Shown: piece after piece, positions 61,719-64,000 of the stretch
How positions within the stretch are numbered: the stretch's first letter is position 1
How the letters are laid out: every line of letters starts with the position of its first letter
Origin: Lachnospiraceae bacterium FE2018
GTDB lineage: Bacteria; Bacillota; Clostridia; Lachnospirales; Lachnospiraceae
Length of the DNA stretch: 64,000 nucleotides
Assembly (NCBI GenBank): GCA_000702845.1
Contig: JNKK01000002.1
Coordinates: 62,001-126,000, forward strand
Direction: 5' to 3'
Position numbers and translations under genes: made by a program
Notes under the pieces: model-generated
The model's input: the letters and a program-made list of their open reading frames with translations, nothing else
Told to the model about the DNA's origin: nothing
Databases searched by the model: none

Positions 61719-62918
61719 GTGAAAATACAATTTGACACCAGGGCAATCAAACCAAAGCTATATCATCTGATCATTCTTGCGGTGCTGACAGTGGTAACGC
61801 AGCTGATTCTGCTGTCCGGGGAAGATCCCGCGCGGCAGCGCGGTGCCGTAATCATACTGGTACTGTACTTTCTGGCTATGATTATCTGCCTGTGGGACGC
61901 GTTCTTCAAACAGCTGCAGTACAATCCATATTCATATAACACGATTATTTATGCAGGATTTGGACTGTTCTGCGTGTTTCTGCTGGTGACGCATATCTAT
62001 CTTACCGTGCAGAGCATCACCGATCCGCAGGGGATGCTGCGGGAACGTATCTTATACGTCCTGTACAATTCCGCAAAAAACTATATGCTGATTACAGCGC
62101 CGTTTCTGGTCGTGTTTTCAGTACTGCTGTTCATCTCCAACATCTCCCTGATCCGGCATGAGGGCAGACGGTTCGTAAATCTGCTCGGTATCCTGCTCTC
62201 GGTTTTCCTTGTAGCAGGAGAGATCCTTGTGTTTGCCCTGGACCGGTATCTGGGCGGAAGTACACTGCTTACGAACCTGATTGCTGTTCTTTATCTCTAT
62301 TTTGAGTGCATGATCATCGGCACCATTATTGCGGACAGCATTGCTGCGAAATATGTGCCGGAGCGGAATAAGGATTTTCTGATTGTGCTCGGATGCGGCA
62401 TCCGGAAGGACGGAACGCCGACACCGCTGCTTCGGGGAAGAGTGGATCTGGCACGGAAGTTCCGGGAACGGCAGATGCGAGAGACCGGAAAACAGGCTGT
62501 ATTTGTTCTTTCCGGCGGACAGGGACCGAATGAGGTGCAGTCTGAGGCGGCTTCCATGCGGGACTATCTGATTGCGCAGGGGGTGGCACAGGAAGATATC
62601 ATTGTGGAAGATCAGTCTGAGAGCACAGCGGAAAACATGCGTTTTTCAAAAGAGAAAATCGATGCGGTCAATCCGGATGGAAAAGTCGCGTATTTTACGA
62701 CCAACTACCATGTATTCCGGGCCGGTCTGAAAGCCCGTCGTGTGAAAATGCGCGCGCAGGGCATGGGTGCAAAGACAAAATGGTATTTCTGGCCGAATGC
62801 GGCGGTGCGGGAATTTGTCGGACTGATCACGGAGCACCGCCTGAAACAGGGGCTGCTGCTGGGCGGACTGCTGCTGGGGTATGTATTGCTTTCATTCTTC
62901 AACGCAGGATACTTGTGA
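61719..62918 (+). CDS. YdcF-like (DUF218) membrane protein
   Basis: About 399 residues; the GTG at 61719 has AAAGG at good spacing, whereas the ATG at 61701 lies inside the previous gene. Five or six N-terminal helices (to about 215) are followed by a DUF218 domain: DFLIVLGCGIRKDGTPTPLLRGRVDLA, FVLSGGQGPNEVQSEAASM, VEDQSESTAENMRFSKEKI and YFTTNYHVFRAGLKARR, then a final helix. Relatives such as SanA and ElyC act in envelope integrity or vancomycin tolerance. The last codons (FFNAGYL) are encoded within the dispersed repeat that begins at 62893, so the C-terminus may have been reshaped by its insertion. Confidence 0.92.
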   Translation: MKIQFDTRAIKPKLYHLIILAVLTVVTQLILLSGEDPARQRGAVIILVLYFLAMIICLWDAFFKQLQYNPYSYNTIIYAGFGLFCVFLLVTHIYLTVQSITDPQGMLRERILYVLYNSAKNYMLITAPFLVVFSVLLFISNISLIRHEGRRFVNLLGILLSVFLVAGEILVFALDRYLGGSTLLTNLIAVLYLYFECMIIGTIIADSIAAKYVPERNKDFLIVLGCGIRKDGTPTPLLRGRVDLARKFRERQMRETGKQAVFVLSGGQGPNEVQSEAASMRDYLIAQGVAQEDIIVEDQSESTAENMRFSKEKIDAVNPDGKVAYFTTNYHVFRAGLKARRVKMRAQGMGAKTKWYFWPNAAVREFVGLITEHRLKQGLLLGGLLLGYVLLSFFNAGYL

Positions 62919-63075
62919 CTTAAGTCATGAGAGGAATGCGCAAAATCAAACTCGTCTTCAACATGGGTTTAAAGCCCGCGTTGAAGAATGAGCCTCCGGC
63001 GGATCGCAGAGCTGCGCAGAGGAAGACGCACAAGTGCGTCGCGCAGCTCGCGCGCGATCAGAGATCGCGATTTAC
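62893..63075 (+). repeat. Dispersed multi-hairpin repeat, copy B
   Basis: Matches 25618-25806 nearly throughout. Hairpins: CTTGTGAC/GTCATGAG, CTTCAACATGGG/CCCGCGTTGAAG, GCTGCGCA/..CGCAGC with GACGCAC/GTGCGTC, GCGATC/GATCGC. Several differences from copy A keep pairing. It overlaps the stop codon of the YdcF-like gene. Confidence 0.88.
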
Positions 63076-63166
63076 TCCAGGTGTGATGTGTATGCCGGGC
63101 AGGACAGCCCTGTATCTGCTTAACAGGGTGAATTGACCGTACCTGCCGGCCGAAGCAAAGCACATA

Positions 63167-63240
63167 CATCGCAGAGCTGCGCAAAGGAAGACACACAAGT
63201 GTGTCGCGCAGCTCGCGCGCGATCGGAGATCGCGATTTAC
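63167..63240 (+). repeat. Dispersed multi-hairpin repeat, partial copy C
   Basis: Repeats only the last two hairpins of copies A and B. The inner stem GACACAC/GTGTGTC replaces GACGCAC/GTGCGTC with a paired change. It ends in the same GCGATTTAC 21 bp before the CobW-type gene. Confidence 0.85.
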
Positions 63241-63260
63241 ATCAGAAAGGATAGAGAAGT

Positions 63261-64000
63261 ATGGTTCAGGTCGATTTGATTACGGGTTTCCTTGGAAGCG
63301 GGAAGACAACCTTTATCCACCGGTATGCGGAATATCTTTCGCGCTCGGGCAAGAAGTACATGATCATTGAAAATGAATTCGGCTCCATCAGCGTGGATCC
63401 GATGCTGCTGAATGATCTGAATGTCCCGATCAAAGATCTGGCCGGCAGATGCATGTGCTGCAGTGGATTTGATCAGTTCCGCGGCATGCTGATTTCGGGC
63501 GCGGAGAGTGGATGCGACAGGATTCTGGTAGAACCTTCCGGAATATATGATGTGGATGAGTTTTTTACGATGATGAATCTGCCGGCGGTCCGGGAATGCT
63601 GTGAGATCGGGTCGATCATCACGATCGAGGCACCGGATTGTAAAGCGGGAAGTGACGAAGTGGATTATCTGATGTTTTCCCAGCTGCTGGCGGCAGGCAG
63701 TGTCGTGGTGAGCAAGACACAGCTGTATCCGGAAAACGAGGTGGAAGAGACGGTCAGCCGTCTGCAGAAAGCGCTGCAGCGGCGCGGCGCGGAGCCGTTT
63801 CCGGAAGAGCGGATCATTCGAAAAGCGTGGGATGATTTCACGGATGAAGATTTTGCCTGGCTCGCGCAGTGCGGATATCATATTGCGGAGCATGCGCGGG
63901 AAGAATTGAATCATCAGGAACTGTTTACGACCAGCATGATCGTCGTGCAGGGGACAGAGCCGGAACGGCTGCGGAAACAGACAGAGCAGCTGTTTGCGGA
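63261..64000 (+). CDS. CobW/P47K-family metal-chaperone GTPase, 3'-partial
   Basis: Runs off the window end; about 246 codons are visible. The ATG at 63261 has AAAGGA 11-17 bp upstream. The P-loop GFLGSGKTT (9-17) is followed by IENEFGSISVD, and the metal-binding CxCC motif of this G3E GTPase family is RCMCC (Cys64, 66, 67). LVEPSGIYDVDEF is the Walker B/switch region and VVVSKTQL corresponds to the guanine-specificity NKxD region, here SKTQ. These proteins deliver zinc, cobalt or nickel to enzymes. SKTQ instead of NKTD is common in clostridial relatives with reduced guanine preference (uncertain). The repeat cluster directly upstream replaces a normal promoter region. Confidence 0.88.
   Translation, partial: MVQVDLITGFLGSGKTTFIHRYAEYLSRSGKKYMIIENEFGSISVDPMLLNDLNVPIKDLAGRCMCCSGFDQFRGMLISGAESGCDRILVEPSGIYDVDEFFTMMNLPAVRECCEIGSIITIEAPDCKAGSDEVDYLMFSQLLAAGSVVVSKTQLYPENEVEETVSRLQKALQRRGAEPFPEERIIRKAWDDFTDEDFAWLAQCGYHIAEHAREELNHQELFTTSMIVVQGTEPERLRKQTEQLFA

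Overview
The window is a chromosomal segment of an anaerobic Firmicute, most likely a gut Lachnospiraceae (Clostridia). This rests on inference from a Trp-type T-box leader before trpE, a SAM-I (S-box) riboswitch before metK, clostridial -35/-10 promoters (often with an extended TGn -10), an ammonium channel fused to P-II, an ANTAR regulator next to a type I glutamine synthetase, and several GT2/GtrA, VanX-like and ABC sugar-uptake genes. No rRNA, tRNA, CRISPR array, prophage or transposase gene was seen.

Layout. (1) 1-10 kb: a nitrogen/glutamine cluster: end of amt-PII, carA, carB, a carbamate-kinase-like gene with altered substrate loops, glnA, an ANTAR protein and pyrG. carAB has its own promoter followed at once by an intrinsic terminator. 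(2) 10-23 kb: accessory and housekeeping genes: a 5'-truncated KamA pseudogene, a degenerate CbiT-like protein, a barnase-type lipoprotein followed by a barstar/hydrolase fusion, galM, a GT2-GtrA/phosphodiester-glycosidase set, a MoxR/CoxE pair, a Cys-rich protein, a Cof phosphatase, a 50-residue protein and an EamA exporter. (3) 23.6-30.9 kb: a complete minus-strand trpEGDCFBA operon under a T-box, with two different structured repeats between its genes. (4) 31-33.5 kb: VanX-like and DacA-like peptidoglycan enzymes and a GIY-YIG protein. (5) 33.5-49.2 kb: a carbohydrate or cyclitol catabolic island: a LacI regulator fused to a solute-binding domain, two Gfo/Idh/MocA oxidoreductases, three TIM-barrel isomerase-like proteins (one IolH-like), an RbsA/RbsC/lipoprotein transporter, an AraC regulator and a second LacI regulator with a matching pair of 20-bp operators. 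(6) 49.5-57.3 kb: S1-domain protein, gdhA, murA, metK and an OmpR-type two-component pair. (7) 57.6-64 kb: a secreted multidomain protein, a small GG-motif peptide, a SpoIIE-type phosphatase, a YdcF protein, a structured repeat and the start of a CobW-type GTPase.

Most interesting signals: (a) three copies of a hairpin with an invariant 17-nt core and differing but paired stems, two of them bracketing the barnase gene; (b) barstar fused to an apparently intact serine hydrolase; (c) a dispersed repeat of about 180 bp folding into four hairpins with paired changes; (d) the LacI/solute-binding fusion and its oxidoreductase/isomerase island; (e) several promoters followed almost directly by a hairpin and T-run. 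Coordinates and motifs were read by eye; no database search or folding program was run.
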